A DNA stretch of 64,000 nt from NCBI RefSeq assembly GCF_003254115.1, contig NZ_QKZV01000006.1, positions 124,001 to 188,000 of the forward strand, in the 5' to 3' direction. Positions within the stretch are counted from its first letter, which is position 1; the number at the start of each line of letters is the position of its first letter. The DNA comes from Hydrotalea sandarakina (GTDB lineage Bacteria; Bacteroidota; Bacteroidia; Chitinophagales; Chitinophagaceae). Shown here piece after piece: positions 9,700-19,137 of this stretch. A model generated the notes under the pieces. The model did not search any database. It saw nothing but the letters and a program-made list of their open reading frames with translations, and was not told the DNA's origin. Made by a program: the position numbers and the translations under genes.

Positions 9700-9823
9700 A
9701 ATTAATACATTAAAAACATACACCTATAAGCATAAGGTATGCTGAAAATTGAAAAAATAAAATAAATAATTAATACAAGTTTTTTACAAAATATGTACTA
9801 ATAAGAAATAGAAGCATTATGAA

Positions 9824-10213
9824 TTATGCAAGACGCGGAGGTTGGAATATATCGTGCAGAAAGGTAAAAGAATATACTTGTTGGGTTTCTATACTAAAAG
9901 TTTTCTGTGAGTAAGGTATTACAAGCACTTGAACGGAAATGGGCTTGGAAGGCATACTCACAAAACCAAACATGAAAGCATTGGCAGATTGCTGTGTTTT
10001 AAAGGGTAATTGCTGGTCTTGCTGCCAGTCATCATCAATAATTAATTTCTTATTGTAATGTAATTTTAAAAAAGATAGGAATGAAATTTCCGGATTTTCA
10101 CTACGATGTTGGAGATAATGCTCCACCAACAATGGCAACTTCAGTAACTGATATGCCTCAGTTGACCCAAATAAAAAAATACAAAATAATGCTATGGTTG
10201 CCATTTTTTTCAT
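9824..10213 (-). CDS. Small exported protein leading the metal-efflux operon
   Basis: This 129-residue protein has an N-terminal hydrophobic signal (MKKMATIALFCIFLFGSTEA) and no recognised domain. It ends in FLHDIFQPPRLA, a C-terminal Pro-Pro motif I associate with small proteins heading cation-efflux operons in Bacteroidota; that association is from memory, not a search. Several His and Asp residues (HYLQH, IIDDDW) could bind metal, but no clear site is visible. The ATG at 10213 is preferred to an in-frame GTG six bases upstream because it gives a cleaner signal peptide. It lies 124 bp upstream of the pump gene on the same strand. Confidence 0.65.
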   Translation of the reverse strand: MKKMATIALFCIFLFGSTEAYQLLKLPLLVEHYLQHRSENPEISFLSFLKLHYNKKLIIDDDWQQDQQLPFKTQQSANAFMFGFVSMPSKPISVQVLVIPYSQKTFSIETQQVYSFTFLHDIFQPPRLA

Positions 10214-10229
10214 AACCACAGATATTAAT

Positions 10230-10237
10230 GCAAATTA
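10230..10237 (-). promoter_or_regulatory. Candidate -7 box of the metal-efflux operon
   Basis: Read on the minus strand this is TAATTTGC, close to TAnnTTTG but one T short. It lies 16 bp before the ATG at 10213. No regulator gene is adjacent and no operator repeat was recognised. Confidence 0.25.
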
Positions 10238-10257
10238 CATTTTTTGTTTGAATTATG

Positions 10258-10308
10258 CGTAAAAAAAATTGTTCCCTGTCATGTTTAATTAGTGAGCAAG
10301 GAACAATT
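10258..10308 (-). terminator. Rho-independent terminator after the HXXEE gene
   Basis: On the minus strand, aattgttcc pairs with ggaacaatt across a 24-nt loop and is followed directly by a run of Ts (plus-strand A run from 10261). It lies just after the stop codon at 10323 and before the efflux operon promoter. Confidence 0.7.
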
Positions 10309-10322
10309 AATTAAATAGAATA

Positions 10323-10958
10323 TTAATGTGTAGATTTAGAAGAAAAATTTTCGTTCTTTTTAAATTTGAATTGTACATTTTTATCCTTCAACCAATCAAT
10401 TAACTTAACAAAATTTACAAATATGAATATGAGCCCCAATGGTATTCCAATAACATAATCCCAAATACCTGCAGCATTTTCTGCAATTAGTGACCAGAAA
10501 TAGAATACAGAAACAGGCAATAAAAACACTATACTGGTAACCATGCCCGGATTATATTTTGTTTTAGCTTTTATATTGTAATAAAAGGTATGCATAATAA
10601 AATTTCCGAATAGAAATAACATTACTGCAATACCCAACCATACGGCAGATACAGAAAAGAAACCCGCTATAATAAAGGTTGTCCATTGCACCAACACATC
10701 CATAATAAATGCACCGTTCGGATTTAATGGATAGCTGTCGGGTAATTTACTTTTATACAAAACTTTATTAATCATTTGAGGGAAATAACCGGGCCAGTGA
10801 TATTCTTCAAACTGATGCAATAACAATGAGGCAAAACCAACCCAAATGGCTAATGTAACATTCGAAATTTTGTTAATTTCCATGAAAATGCCTTTCAAAA
10901 CCACAACAGATAAAACTGCCCCTACATCAAACCACTTTTTTCTTAAAAATTCTAACAT
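10323..10958 (-). CDS. HXXEE domain-containing integral membrane protein
   Basis: The diagnostic motif LLHQFEEYHWPGYFP (His-x-x-Glu-Glu) lies near residues 45-60, after a first hydrophobic segment. Further helices are visible (FIIAGFFSVSAVWLGIAVMLF, TSIVFLLPVSVFYFW, IGIPLGLIFIFV), giving about five membrane spans in 211 residues. HXXEE proteins are widespread and of unknown function. The conserved His/Glu residues at the membrane suggest metal binding or an enzymatic role, but this is unproven. The C-terminus is Lys/Asn-rich and cytoplasmic-looking. A terminator follows, so it is transcribed separately from the efflux operon. Confidence 0.85.
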   Translation of the reverse strand: MLEFLRKKWFDVGAVLSVVVLKGIFMEINKISNVTLAIWVGFASLLLHQFEEYHWPGYFPQMINKVLYKSKLPDSYPLNPNGAFIMDVLVQWTTFIIAGFFSVSAVWLGIAVMLFLFGNFIMHTFYYNIKAKTKYNPGMVTSIVFLLPVSVFYFWSLIAENAAGIWDYVIGIPLGLIFIFVNFVKLIDWLKDKNVQFKFKKNENFSSKSTH

Positions 10959-10997
10959 AACAAAAAATTTAGGGGTGAAAAAAAATTGTTAACTATG

Positions 10998-11108
10998 TTA
11001 TATGTTTTCAATAACCGTACCAGCTTGACTATCAATATATTTTTCATCGCCTGAAAGCCTTACCCACAAGTAATTACATAGGATAATTAAAATAAAATTA
11101 AAATGCAT
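10998..11108 (-). CDS. Possible 36-residue small protein or gene remnant
   Basis: An ATG-initiated ORF lies in the gap between the HXXEE and porin genes. It reads MHFNFILIILCNYLWV, a short hydrophobic start, followed by a soluble-looking part containing RLSGDEKYIDSQAGTVIEN. The second half has a protein-like composition, unlike the AT-rich non-coding DNA around it. It may be a genuine micro-protein with a membrane anchor, the tail of a degraded gene, or chance. No promoter or family was recognised. Confidence 0.25.
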   Translation of the reverse strand: MHFNFILIILCNYLWVRLSGDEKYIDSQAGTVIENI

Positions 11109-11227
11109 GAAAAGAAAAAAACACCAATATTTGAAAAATATACTTCAGGAAAATTGTCGAAATCCGAGTATAATATATAAAAAATTGATGGTACTAACAA
11201 AAATTAAAAGAGAAGCGTATATATAAA

Positions 11228-13282
11228 TTAGTTCACGAAATTCCACCAAACGCCAAATCGAAACCAAAGCGGACGTTCGGGATACAATGGAGTAATAAAG
11301 TTGTATTTGTCGAAAGTAAAGCCTTTGGCTGGATTGATGGTATTTAAATTTTCAAGTTGTAGAAAGCCTTTAAATCCTTTTATTCTAAAATTAAAGAATA
11401 AATTAACATCAGGTCTATTGCTGGTTGTATAGGATGTTTGATAAAAAAATTGACCGATAAATGGTGAATAATTATCTGCCTCAAAGTTAGTGTAATATCT
11501 TACTTCAATACCGGTTGATAAAAATAAATTGGTATAAAAATTACCTTCAAATGCCAGTCTGTTTCTGGTAAGTATAAAAGGCACATGAATAGGAGCATTG
11601 CCGGTAACTTGTTGTACATGCAATTCACTGTACCAATTCCAATATTTAGATAACTTAAATTTCTTTTCGGCGCTTAAGTGAATGAAATTAAATAAATTTT
11701 TATACTGTGTTGCAACAAAAAAACTGTCGAAATAAGTATAATTCGTCATTAAATAATAATCACCATTCAAGGTTAATGACAATTTAGGATTAAAATATAT
11801 GGCCGATAAATGTGTTGTATTTTCTTTGGCAAAATTTTGTTTATCGCTAACAGGAAAAGCAGTATTTGGATTGAAAATAAAAGAAGGTGTTCGATTTGTA
11901 TTTTGAAAGCCGAGTGTTAAGAAACCCAAACGTTTACTTAATTGTCTTTGTAAGCTTATAAAAGCATGATAATCGCCACTGTTATATCCATTTAAAAACA
12001 ATTTACCGGAAGCTTCCACATCCCATTTTTGGTTACGCGTACGATTACGATACTCGCCCATTAAATATATGTTATGGTAATTTTGGGTGCGGCTATTTAA
12101 TGTATCGGTAAATGTGCCTTTGAACCATTGAATACCGGCACCGGCTTTAAAAAATTGACTTTGATTATTCTTATCAGGAAAAGTTATAATAGCAAATTCA
12201 TTTGTTAAGTTTGTCCATGCATCTTTAAAACTAATTGTGTCGAGAATGGTATTAAAATTAAAATACTTTTGATATTGCGAGTCTATTACATTGTTATCGT
12301 AATAATTGTAATTGTAAGTATTTAGAATAACGTTTTGTTGTAATCGTAATCGGGCATAAAACAATTTATAGGTAACGGAATCGGTAACCAATGAATCTTT
12401 TTTGCCAAAATCATATTGTTGTCGAAATAAAAAGGTGCTTTGTTTATAAACATTACCCGTATTAACTGTTGTACTAAATGGATTGGGATTAGCTACACCG
12501 GCAACTCCGAGACGTGTTTCTAATTCATAGGGATTGTTTAAAGCCAGGCTATCTATTCTAGTTGGATCCTTCAAGCCACCATTTTCTGAAGAAGCATTTT
12601 TGTTGGAAAGAAAAATAAAATAATTTTCATATCGCTTATTGGGGGATTGATAGTGTGTTGTAAAACGTAAATTATTATTGCTGGCATTTTGATTTTTAAA
12701 AGTACCCGGGGCATTAGAGAATCTATATTCGAAAGAAAAATTGAAATTACTTTTTCTGTTTTGGGTATGCATGAAATCGAGCAGTTGCTCGGCTTTATTT
12801 CCAATTAAGTAAGCTATTTCTGTATAGGGACGCGTAGTTTGAAATATTTTGGTATTTTCTAATGTAAAATTATAAATATCAAATTGATGAAAGCCTGCAT
12901 CCCATCCGGATTGCATAATGGGTGTAAATAATAATGAATGCGAAGCTGTTCCAAAATTACCTAACGTATAATAATAATAAGGCTGTGGAAAACGACGCGT
13001 AAAATCGTTTAAGGAAGAATCAATTTTACGAATTTTAGTAGAATCGAAATGACGGTAAAAAATGGTAATAGAATCGGCATATCTATCCCTATGCTGCAGT
13101 GAATCTTGCTTAGGTTGGTTGGGAATAGGCCTGCCATTTCTATCATAAGAGACATTACCGGATGAAGCTCCTGCACCGCTAAACCTTCCCGATTGGCCAT
13201 ATTGTTGTTGTGCAGCAGCCTGTTTTACCAGGCTAATGAAACATAAGCTTAAGATAATACAAACTGCTGCCAATCGGTTCAT
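11228..13282 (-). CDS. Putative porin (Porin_10 family)
   Basis: This 684-residue outer-membrane protein has a signal peptide ending near AAAQQQ. It has a low-complexity N-terminal spacer (QYGQSGRFSGAGASSGNVSYDR) and then a long run of amphipathic beta strands rich in Tyr, Phe and Asn, ending NPAKGFTFDK...RPLWFRFGVWWNFVN. The aromatic-rich C-terminus fits Bam-dependent insertion. The segment YYYYTLGNFGTASHSLLF is typical of the Bacteroidota putative porin family. A -7-like box (TTAATTTG, 13299-13306) lies 16 bp before the ATG, so it is probably transcribed separately from the purine salvage genes upstream. Substrate is unknown. Confidence 0.82.
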   Translation of the reverse strand: MNRLAAVCIILSLCFISLVKQAAAQQQYGQSGRFSGAGASSGNVSYDRNGRPIPNQPKQDSLQHRDRYADSITIFYRHFDSTKIRKIDSSLNDFTRRFPQPYYYYTLGNFGTASHSLLFTPIMQSGWDAGFHQFDIYNFTLENTKIFQTTRPYTEIAYLIGNKAEQLLDFMHTQNRKSNFNFSFEYRFSNAPGTFKNQNASNNNLRFTTHYQSPNKRYENYFIFLSNKNASSENGGLKDPTRIDSLALNNPYELETRLGVAGVANPNPFSTTVNTGNVYKQSTFLFRQQYDFGKKDSLVTDSVTYKLFYARLRLQQNVILNTYNYNYYDNNVIDSQYQKYFNFNTILDTISFKDAWTNLTNEFAIITFPDKNNQSQFFKAGAGIQWFKGTFTDTLNSRTQNYHNIYLMGEYRNRTRNQKWDVEASGKLFLNGYNSGDYHAFISLQRQLSKRLGFLTLGFQNTNRTPSFIFNPNTAFPVSDKQNFAKENTTHLSAIYFNPKLSLTLNGDYYLMTNYTYFDSFFVATQYKNLFNFIHLSAEKKFKLSKYWNWYSELHVQQVTGNAPIHVPFILTRNRLAFEGNFYTNLFLSTGIEVRYYTNFEADNYSPFIGQFFYQTSYTTSNRPDVNLFFNFRIKGFKGFLQLENLNTINPAKGFTFDKYNFITPLYPERPLWFRFGVWWNFVN

Positions 13283-13298
13283 GCTAATAAAATGAAGT

Positions 13299-13306
13299 GC
13301 AAATTA
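13299..13306 (-). promoter_or_regulatory. Candidate -7 box of the porin gene
   Basis: TTAATTTG on the minus strand matches TAnnTTTG at seven of eight positions and lies 16 bp before the porin ATG. No -33 match was found. Confidence 0.3.
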
Positions 13307-13350
13307 ACGCTAAAGCTTTAAATGAACAGTTGAATTAAAGGGTAGCACTA

Positions 13351-14178
13351 CTAAATTTGTTGTATTAGCTCAATGAATAATGTGCTTAATTTAGGTTCAG
13401 CGGCCTTTGCTGCTTCCAATACTTCTTCATGAGTAATTACATTTTCTTCATGTCTAATGCCCAAATCGGTGACCACACTAACAGCAAAAACTTTCATACC
13501 GGCATGAACGGCAGCAATTGTTTCTTGCACTGTACTCATTCCAACAACATCACTACCTACAGTTTTAATCAATTGATATTCGGCCCGTGTTTCAAAAGTT
13601 GGTCCTGTAACTGCTGTGTAAACCCCTTCATGCAAGTCAATATTATTTTCCTTAGCAATATGAATAGCTTTTTCAATGAGTTTTTTGCAATAAGGTTCAC
13701 TCATATCGGGGAAACGAGTGCCTAATGTTTCTTCATTAGGCCCAATTAAAGGATTGGCGGTAAAAAAACTGATATGATCTTTTAATACCATTAAATCACC
13801 CACTTTATAATCGGGGTTTACGGCACCAGCGGCATTCGACAATAACAATGTTTCTATGCCCAACATGCGCATAACTCTTACCGGGAAAACTACTTGTTGA
13901 GGTGTATATCCTTCATAATAGTGAAACCTACCCGACATTACTAAAACAGGCTTGTTTTTTAATTTACCTACAATTAATTTTCCACCATGACCTTTTACCG
14001 TACTGGTAGGAAAATGAGGTATTTGTGTATATGGTATTTCTTTTTCAACTTCTACTAAATTGGCCAAATTACCTAAACCACTACCCAATACAATACCCAC
14101 TTTAGCCGTAATTTGAACTTGAGATTGTATGTATTGAACTGTTTCGTTTAATTGCTCCATCAATCTTTGATTACTCAT
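13351..14178 (-). CDS. Purine-nucleoside phosphorylase
   Basis: It catalyses phosphorolysis of purine nucleosides (inosine, guanosine) to base plus ribose 1-phosphate. The 275-residue chain shows the trimeric PNP signatures: GIVLGSGLGNLA (phosphate loop), VKGHGGKL, GRFHYYEGY, LLSNAAGAVNPD, TGPTFETRAEY and VGMSTVQE. The ATG at 14178 (MSNQRLMEQ) is chosen because upstream in-frame codons overlap the guaD gene and add no family sequence. It begins 16 bp after the guaD stop, so the two form a purine salvage operon: guanosine to guanine here, then guanine to xanthine by GuaD. Confidence 0.95.
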   Translation of the reverse strand: MSNQRLMEQLNETVQYIQSQVQITAKVGIVLGSGLGNLANLVEVEKEIPYTQIPHFPTSTVKGHGGKLIVGKLKNKPVLVMSGRFHYYEGYTPQQVVFPVRVMRMLGIETLLLSNAAGAVNPDYKVGDLMVLKDHISFFTANPLIGPNEETLGTRFPDMSEPYCKKLIEKAIHIAKENNIDLHEGVYTAVTGPTFETRAEYQLIKTVGSDVVGMSTVQETIAAVHAGMKVFAVSVVTDLGIRHEENVITHEEVLEAAKAAEPKLSTLFIELIQQI

Positions 14179-14194
14179 GATTATACTTTTAAAA

Positions 14195-14665
14195 TTAATA
14201 TAATGTTTTATTGTTTTTTTCCTGCCAGGCTTTAAACATATGTAAAGCCTCATCACGGCCAACACATTCCATTACCAATTTGCGCATATGAATGGGTTGA
14301 GCAATTTCATCATAAATGAAAGAATCATCAAACCCAATGGCAGCCGCATCTTCACGTGTATTGGCATAATACACTTTTTTAGGTCTGGCCCAATAAATGG
14401 CGCCCATACACATGGGGCAAGGCTCACAGGTGGTATAAATTTCACAGTCGGTTAATTGAAAACTGTTTAATTTAGAACAAGCTTCGCGAATAGCTGTAAC
14501 TTCTGCATGAGCAGTAGGGTCATTTAACAACAACACTTTGTTATAACCTCTGGCAATAACTTCACCGTTTTTAACTATCACGCAACCAAAGGGACCGCCA
14601 TGATTGGCATTCATGCCTTCTAAACCAGCTTTTATGGCTTCGCGCATCAATTCTAATTCATTCAT
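14195..14665 (-). CDS. guaD: Guanine deaminase (CDA-fold)
   Basis: This zinc-dependent deaminase of the cytidine-deaminase fold converts guanine to xanthine. The zinc site is HAEV (His ligand plus catalytic Glu) and the PCPMC Cys pair. The sequence follows the Bacillus GuaD pattern closely: GGPFGCVIVK, NDPTAHAEVTAIR, CEPCPMCMGAIYWARP, and AAIGFDDSFIY, a segment not found in tRNA adenosine deaminases. At 156 residues from ATG 14665 it matches GuaD length. The preceding in-frame start at 14689 is rejected because it extends beyond the family N-terminus. It is the first gene of an operon with purine-nucleoside phosphorylase. Confidence 0.92.
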   Translation of the reverse strand: MNELELMREAIKAGLEGMNANHGGPFGCVIVKNGEVIARGYNKVLLLNDPTAHAEVTAIREACSKLNSFQLTDCEIYTTCEPCPMCMGAIYWARPKKVYYANTREDAAAIGFDDSFIYDEIAQPIHMRKLVMECVGRDEALHMFKAWQEKNNKTLY

Positions 14666-14727
14666 GGTGCAATTGTTTAGAATTTGCAAGGATATTACTT
14701 ATTTTTTAATGACGGAAAAAAAGTGGA

Positions 14728-14768
14728 TAAAACAACAGCAGCTTTTCCCCAAAAGGATAAAGCTGCTG
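14728..14768 (-). terminator. Terminator of the drug-efflux operon
   Basis: A perfect 10-bp stem (cagcagcttt / aaagctgctg) with a 13-nt loop is followed on the minus strand by ttgtttta. It lies 30 bp after the stop of the RND permease and before guaD, separating the two operons. Confidence 0.7.
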
Positions 14769-14796
14769 CAATAAAATGGTGTTTTGATTTAATTTA

Positions 14797-17700
14797 TCAG
14801 ATATTTTCTTTAGGCAAATTATTCATTTCGTCTAAGTGCCTTTGAAGCAAAGCTGCTTTAGCTTTTTTTCCGTAAGCAATTTTGGCAATTAGTACAAACA
14901 ACACGGGCACAATGAAAATGGCCAATAAGGTTGCTGCCAACATACCCCCCAACACAGTAAATCCTATGGTAGAACGAGCTATGGCGCCTGCTCCGGTTGC
15001 AAATGCAAGGGGAAGTACACCCAAGATAAACGCCAAGGAAGTCATTAAAATGGGGCGTAACCTTAATTTTACTGCTTCAAGTGTGGCCGGAACAATATCC
15101 ATACCATTATCTACCCTTTCTTTTGCAAATTCAACAATTAAAATGGCGTTTTTAGCTGCCAAACCAATTAAGGTAACCAATCCAATTTGGGCATAAACGT
15201 TATTATCTAACCTTGGAATAAATGTTAATGCCAAAATAGCTCCAAATGCTCCAATAGGAACCGCTAAAAGTACGGAGAATGGAATACTCCAACTTTCGTA
15301 TAAAGCGGCTAGAAACAAGAATACAAACAATACAGATAACCCAAAAATATAGATGGTACTGTTACCGGCATTGATTTCTTCACGACTAAGCCCTGAAAAC
15401 TCATATCCATAACCGGCAGGTAATACCTCAGCAGCTACTTCACGCAATGCCTGAATGGCTTGACCACTACTATAACCTTCTTTAGGGGTGCCGTTAATTT
15501 CAGCTGTACGGAATAAATTGTAATGCGAAATTAATGGTGCACTTTCAGTCAATTGATAAGTAATGAGCGTGCTTAGTGGCAGTAATGTTCCTGCTTGATT
15601 TTTCACGTAATACTGTTGCAAATCTTTAATATCGCCTCTATACAATGAATCGGCTTGCGCAACTACGTGAAAGTTGCGGCCATAAATCGTAAAATCATTT
15701 ACATAACGACTACCTAAGAACGTTTGCAATGTATTATAAACATCAGCAATAGATACGCCCAGTTTTTTACATTTTTCTCTATCAACATCTACCTTATAAC
15801 CCGGTGTACGAGCAGTAAAAAAGCTAAAAGCACGTGCAATTTCAGGCCGTTTATTGGCTGCCATTACAAAGCTTTGTACAACCTTTTCAAAAGTTTTAAT
15901 ATCGTCGGTACTTTCGCGCTGTTCCAGTTCAAAGGTAAAACCGGCAGTTTGTCCCAAACCGGGTATGGCAGGTGGTTGTATTACAACAACATTTGCTTCT
16001 TTAATAACGGCAAAGCGTTGCTGTAATGTAGCAATAATGTTTTTTATTTGTTGTGCTTTATCTGTACGTTGATCCCAAGGTTTTAACTGACAAAAAATTG
16101 TACCACTATTCGACTTAGTAGCAAAGGTTACAACGTTTAACCCGCCTAATGCAGCAAAGTGCCCTACGCCGGGTACTTCTTTTAAAATACCCATCATACG
16201 ATTTAAAACATCTAAGCTTCGAGTTGTTGAACTGGCTTCAGGCAATTCATAAGTTATATAAATACGTCCTTCATCTTCCGTAGGAATAAAACCGGTGGGT
16301 TTATTCTTAAATAACAATACAGTACCAACATATATACATACTAAAATTACAATGGCATAGGGTGCTGCTTTTATTACTTTTCTTACACCAATGGTATACT
16401 TTGCTGTTGTTCTTCTAAACCACTCATTAAAACGATAAAAGAATTGATTAATACCGTGCGATTGTTTGTTCAATGCCATTGGCTTTAACATTAATGAACA
16501 AAGTGCAGGTGTTAATGATAAAGCCACAAAGGCGGAAATTAAAACCGAAATAGCAATGGTAATGGCAAATTGCTGATACAACCTACCTACAATTCCCGGA
16601 ATGAATCCTACAGGGATAAATACAGCAGCTAATATTAGTGCAATGGCAACAACCGGACCGGAAATATCTTTCATAGCATGTTCCGTTGCTGCTTTAGGCG
16701 ATAGACCTTGATCTATATAATGCTGCACTGCTTCTACCACCACAATAGCATCATCTACCACAATACCAATAGCCAACACAAATCCGAACATGGTTAGGGT
16801 GTTAATTGTGAACCCGAGTGGTACAAATAAAGCAAACGTACCGATAATAGATACAGGAATGGCTAATACAGGAATTAGTGTAGCTCGCCAACTTTGAAGA
16901 AATAAAAACACCACCAACGTAACTAAAATCAATGCTTCAATTAAAGTTTTTACTACCTCATCAATAGACACCTTAACTACTGATACAGATTCAAATGGCA
17001 CGGTATAATCAATATCTTTTGGAAATGATTTCTTTAACTGATTCATTGCATCATAAACACCTTGTGCTGTTTCTAATGCGTTGCTGCCGGGTGCTTGATA
17101 AACTAATAAATAAGATGCTCTTTTTCCATCAACAAATGAGTTGCTGGCATAGCTAAATTTTCCTAATTGAATACGAGCAACATCTTTCAAGTATACCAAA
17201 GAACCATCTGAAGGTTTACTGCGAACAATAATGTGTGCAAACTGATCTTCTGTTGTTAAACGACTATTGGTAAAAACATTGTACTCAAAAGCCTGGTCAT
17301 TACTTTGTGGTGGTGCACCAACTGAGCCGGCAGCAATTTGCAAGTTTTGATCTTGTAATGCATTTAAAACATCGGTAGTTGTTAAACCCAGTTGCGCCAT
17401 TTTATCCGGCTGCAACCAAATACGCATGCTAAAATCATCTGCACGAGTAAAAATATCACCAACACCTTTTACCCTTAGCAAGGCATCGCGTACAAAAATA
17501 TTGGTATAGTTATCAACGAATGTTACATTGTGTGAGCCATTGGGTGAATACATGGCCACCAACATTAATATGCTTGGATTACGTTTACGCGTTGTTAATC
17601 CCAAGCGCTTTACATCATCGGGCAATTGGGGTGTGGCAATACCTACCCTATTTTGTACATCTAATGCGCCAATATCTACATTGGCTCCTACGTTGTAAAC

Positions 17701-17979
17701 CACATTGATGGTAGTTCTACCATCGCTGGTACTATTGCTTTGTAAATAAGCCATACCGGGTGTACCATTTACCTGCGTTTCAATAGGTGTAGTAACCGTT
17801 TGCTCTACGGTTTGTGCATCGGCACCATTAAATGTTCCTGTAATTTGAACTGTGGCAGGGGTAATATCAGGATACTGACTAATGGGCAAATTCATAATAG
17901 CCAGCACACCTAATAAAACAATAACTACTGAAATAACTATAGCTGTAACCGGACGTTTTATAAAAGTACTTGCGATCAT
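14797..17979 (-). CDS. Multidrug efflux RND permease, HAE-1 family (AcrB/MexB type)
   Basis: This inner-membrane proton/drug antiporter works with the adaptor and TolC protein encoded just upstream. At 1060 residues it has the usual two repeats of six TM helices and large periplasmic loops. TM1 has RPVTAIVISVVIVLLGVLA, and TM4 has the paired proton-relay aspartates in AIGIVVDDAIVVVEAV. The repeat-two motif LIGLAAKNAILIVEFA is also present. These are HAE-1 (hydrophobic/amphiphilic drug) features, distinct from the CzcA-type pump at 5-10 kb. It starts 21 bp after the adaptor gene. Substrates cannot be read from the sequence. Confidence 0.95.
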   Translation of the reverse strand: MIASTFIKRPVTAIVISVVIVLLGVLAIMNLPISQYPDITPATVQITGTFNGADAQTVEQTVTTPIETQVNGTPGMAYLQSNSTSDGRTTINVVYNVGANVDIGALDVQNRVGIATPQLPDDVKRLGLTTRKRNPSILMLVAMYSPNGSHNVTFVDNYTNIFVRDALLRVKGVGDIFTRADDFSMRIWLQPDKMAQLGLTTTDVLNALQDQNLQIAAGSVGAPPQSNDQAFEYNVFTNSRLTTEDQFAHIIVRSKPSDGSLVYLKDVARIQLGKFSYASNSFVDGKRASYLLVYQAPGSNALETAQGVYDAMNQLKKSFPKDIDYTVPFESVSVVKVSIDEVVKTLIEALILVTLVVFLFLQSWRATLIPVLAIPVSIIGTFALFVPLGFTINTLTMFGFVLAIGIVVDDAIVVVEAVQHYIDQGLSPKAATEHAMKDISGPVVAIALILAAVFIPVGFIPGIVGRLYQQFAITIAISVLISAFVALSLTPALCSLMLKPMALNKQSHGINQFFYRFNEWFRRTTAKYTIGVRKVIKAAPYAIVILVCIYVGTVLLFKNKPTGFIPTEDEGRIYITYELPEASSTTRSLDVLNRMMGILKEVPGVGHFAALGGLNVVTFATKSNSGTIFCQLKPWDQRTDKAQQIKNIIATLQQRFAVIKEANVVVIQPPAIPGLGQTAGFTFELEQRESTDDIKTFEKVVQSFVMAANKRPEIARAFSFFTARTPGYKVDVDREKCKKLGVSIADVYNTLQTFLGSRYVNDFTIYGRNFHVVAQADSLYRGDIKDLQQYYVKNQAGTLLPLSTLITYQLTESAPLISHYNLFRTAEINGTPKEGYSSGQAIQALREVAAEVLPAGYGYEFSGLSREEINAGNSTIYIFGLSVLFVFLFLAALYESWSIPFSVLLAVPIGAFGAILALTFIPRLDNNVYAQIGLVTLIGLAAKNAILIVEFAKERVDNGMDIVPATLEAVKLRLRPILMTSLAFILGVLPLAFATGAGAIARSTIGFTVLGGMLAATLLAIFIVPVLFVLIAKIAYGKKAKAALLQRHLDEMNNLPKENI

Positions 17980-18000
17980 AATAAAGTTCTAAAAATTTAA

Positions 18001-19119
18001 TTAATGTGCTTTAGCCGGTGAAAGTTGAATTTTTGCTCCATCTTTCAATTTTTGTACACCATCAGTAACTATTACATCACCATCATTTAAACCCGACTTC
18101 ACCACAATTTTATCGTTAATAGGTTGCCCTAGCATTACCTTTTGTTCTGATACCGTATTATTATTTTTTACAACAAAAACAAAATATTCGCCCATTTGCT
18201 CAACCACAGCTTTATATGGAATAAGCATGAACTGCTCTTTTGCATTATTATTTTTTACTCGAACATTACAACTCATGCCGGGCTTCAACAAATTGTTATT
18301 ATTGGGGAAAATATAACGAATGCGGATGGTACTGGTTTGTGGGTCAACAGCACGGTCAATAAAACTAATTTGACCCGGATAAGGGTAAATGGTTTTATCG
18401 TTAAAAGTTAGGGTAAACATTGAATCAGCAGCCGGTGCAGGATTATTTTTTAAATTGGTAAATTTTGGAATTAAACTTTGGTCAACTGCAATATCAACTG
18501 CCATGGGATTATCGGATGATAAAGTATTAAGTAAAGTTTGATTAGCAGAAATTAATGCACCCATTTTAACCTGTGAAATGCCTATGGTTCCATCAAATGG
18601 TGCATACAAGACAGAAAATTTTAAATCTGTTGCAGCTCTGGCTACAGCAGCTTTTGCAGCAGCAACTTGCATTTTAGCTGCTTGTAAATCGGTAATAGCG
18701 TGATCAACCACCTGACGAGCAATAGCATCTTTCTTTAATAAATCTGTATAACGGTCTGCATCTTGTTGTGCTTTATCTAAATTTGCTTGAGCCACATTCA
18801 TATTTGCTACGGCTTGATTATAAGCAGCTTGGTAAGTTTCATGGTCAATATCATATAATTTTTGACCTTTTGAAACATGTTGGCCATCATTAAAAAATAT
18901 TCCCTTTACATAACCGGTAACCTGTGCACGCAATTCTATTTCGTTTAAAGCTGTAACGGTAGCAGGATAATAATCGAAGTAAACGGCAGTGCCTTTTTGT
19001 ACCTGATAGGTATTTACTGCAACAGGTGGCGGCGCTTGTTGTTTGGGTTGATTTGAACAAGCAGCCATAAGTAAAGAGCCTATTACAAAAATGAAAATAA
19101 AATGAAAGGGTTTATACAT
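18001..19119 (-). CDS. RND efflux periplasmic adaptor (AcrA/MexA type), lipoprotein
   Basis: This membrane-fusion protein joins the inner-membrane pump to TolC. It has a lipoprotein signal with lipobox MAAC (Cys21 of MYKPFHF...LLMAACSNQ). A lipoyl half motif (VTGYVKGIFFNDGQHVSKGQKLYDID) is followed by a coiled-coil hairpin (QAAYNQAVANMNVAQANLDKAQQD, Ala-rich, about residues 95-165). The second lipoyl half (APFDGTIGISQVKMGALI), barrel and membrane-proximal domain complete a normal 372-residue chain. Its position as the middle gene of tolC-adaptor-permease is the standard arrangement. No transcriptional regulator is linked. Confidence 0.95.
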   Translation of the reverse strand: MYKPFHFIFIFVIGSLLMAACSNQPKQQAPPPVAVNTYQVQKGTAVYFDYYPATVTALNEIELRAQVTGYVKGIFFNDGQHVSKGQKLYDIDHETYQAAYNQAVANMNVAQANLDKAQQDADRYTDLLKKDAIARQVVDHAITDLQAAKMQVAAAKAAVARAATDLKFSVLYAPFDGTIGISQVKMGALISANQTLLNTLSSDNPMAVDIAVDQSLIPKFTNLKNNPAPAADSMFTLTFNDKTIYPYPGQISFIDRAVDPQTSTIRIRYIFPNNNNLLKPGMSCNVRVKNNNAKEQFMLIPYKAVVEQMGEYFVFVVKNNNTVSEQKVMLGQPINDKIVVKSGLNDGDVIVTDGVQKLKDGAKIQLSPAKAH

Positions 19120-19137
19120 ATAATGAAATTTATATTT

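Noticed and set aside
13351-14265. Longer start for purine-nucleoside phosphorylase (304 residues)
   Set aside because: The extra 29 codons overlap the guaD coding region and do not resemble the family N-terminus. ATG 14178 fits length and spacing.
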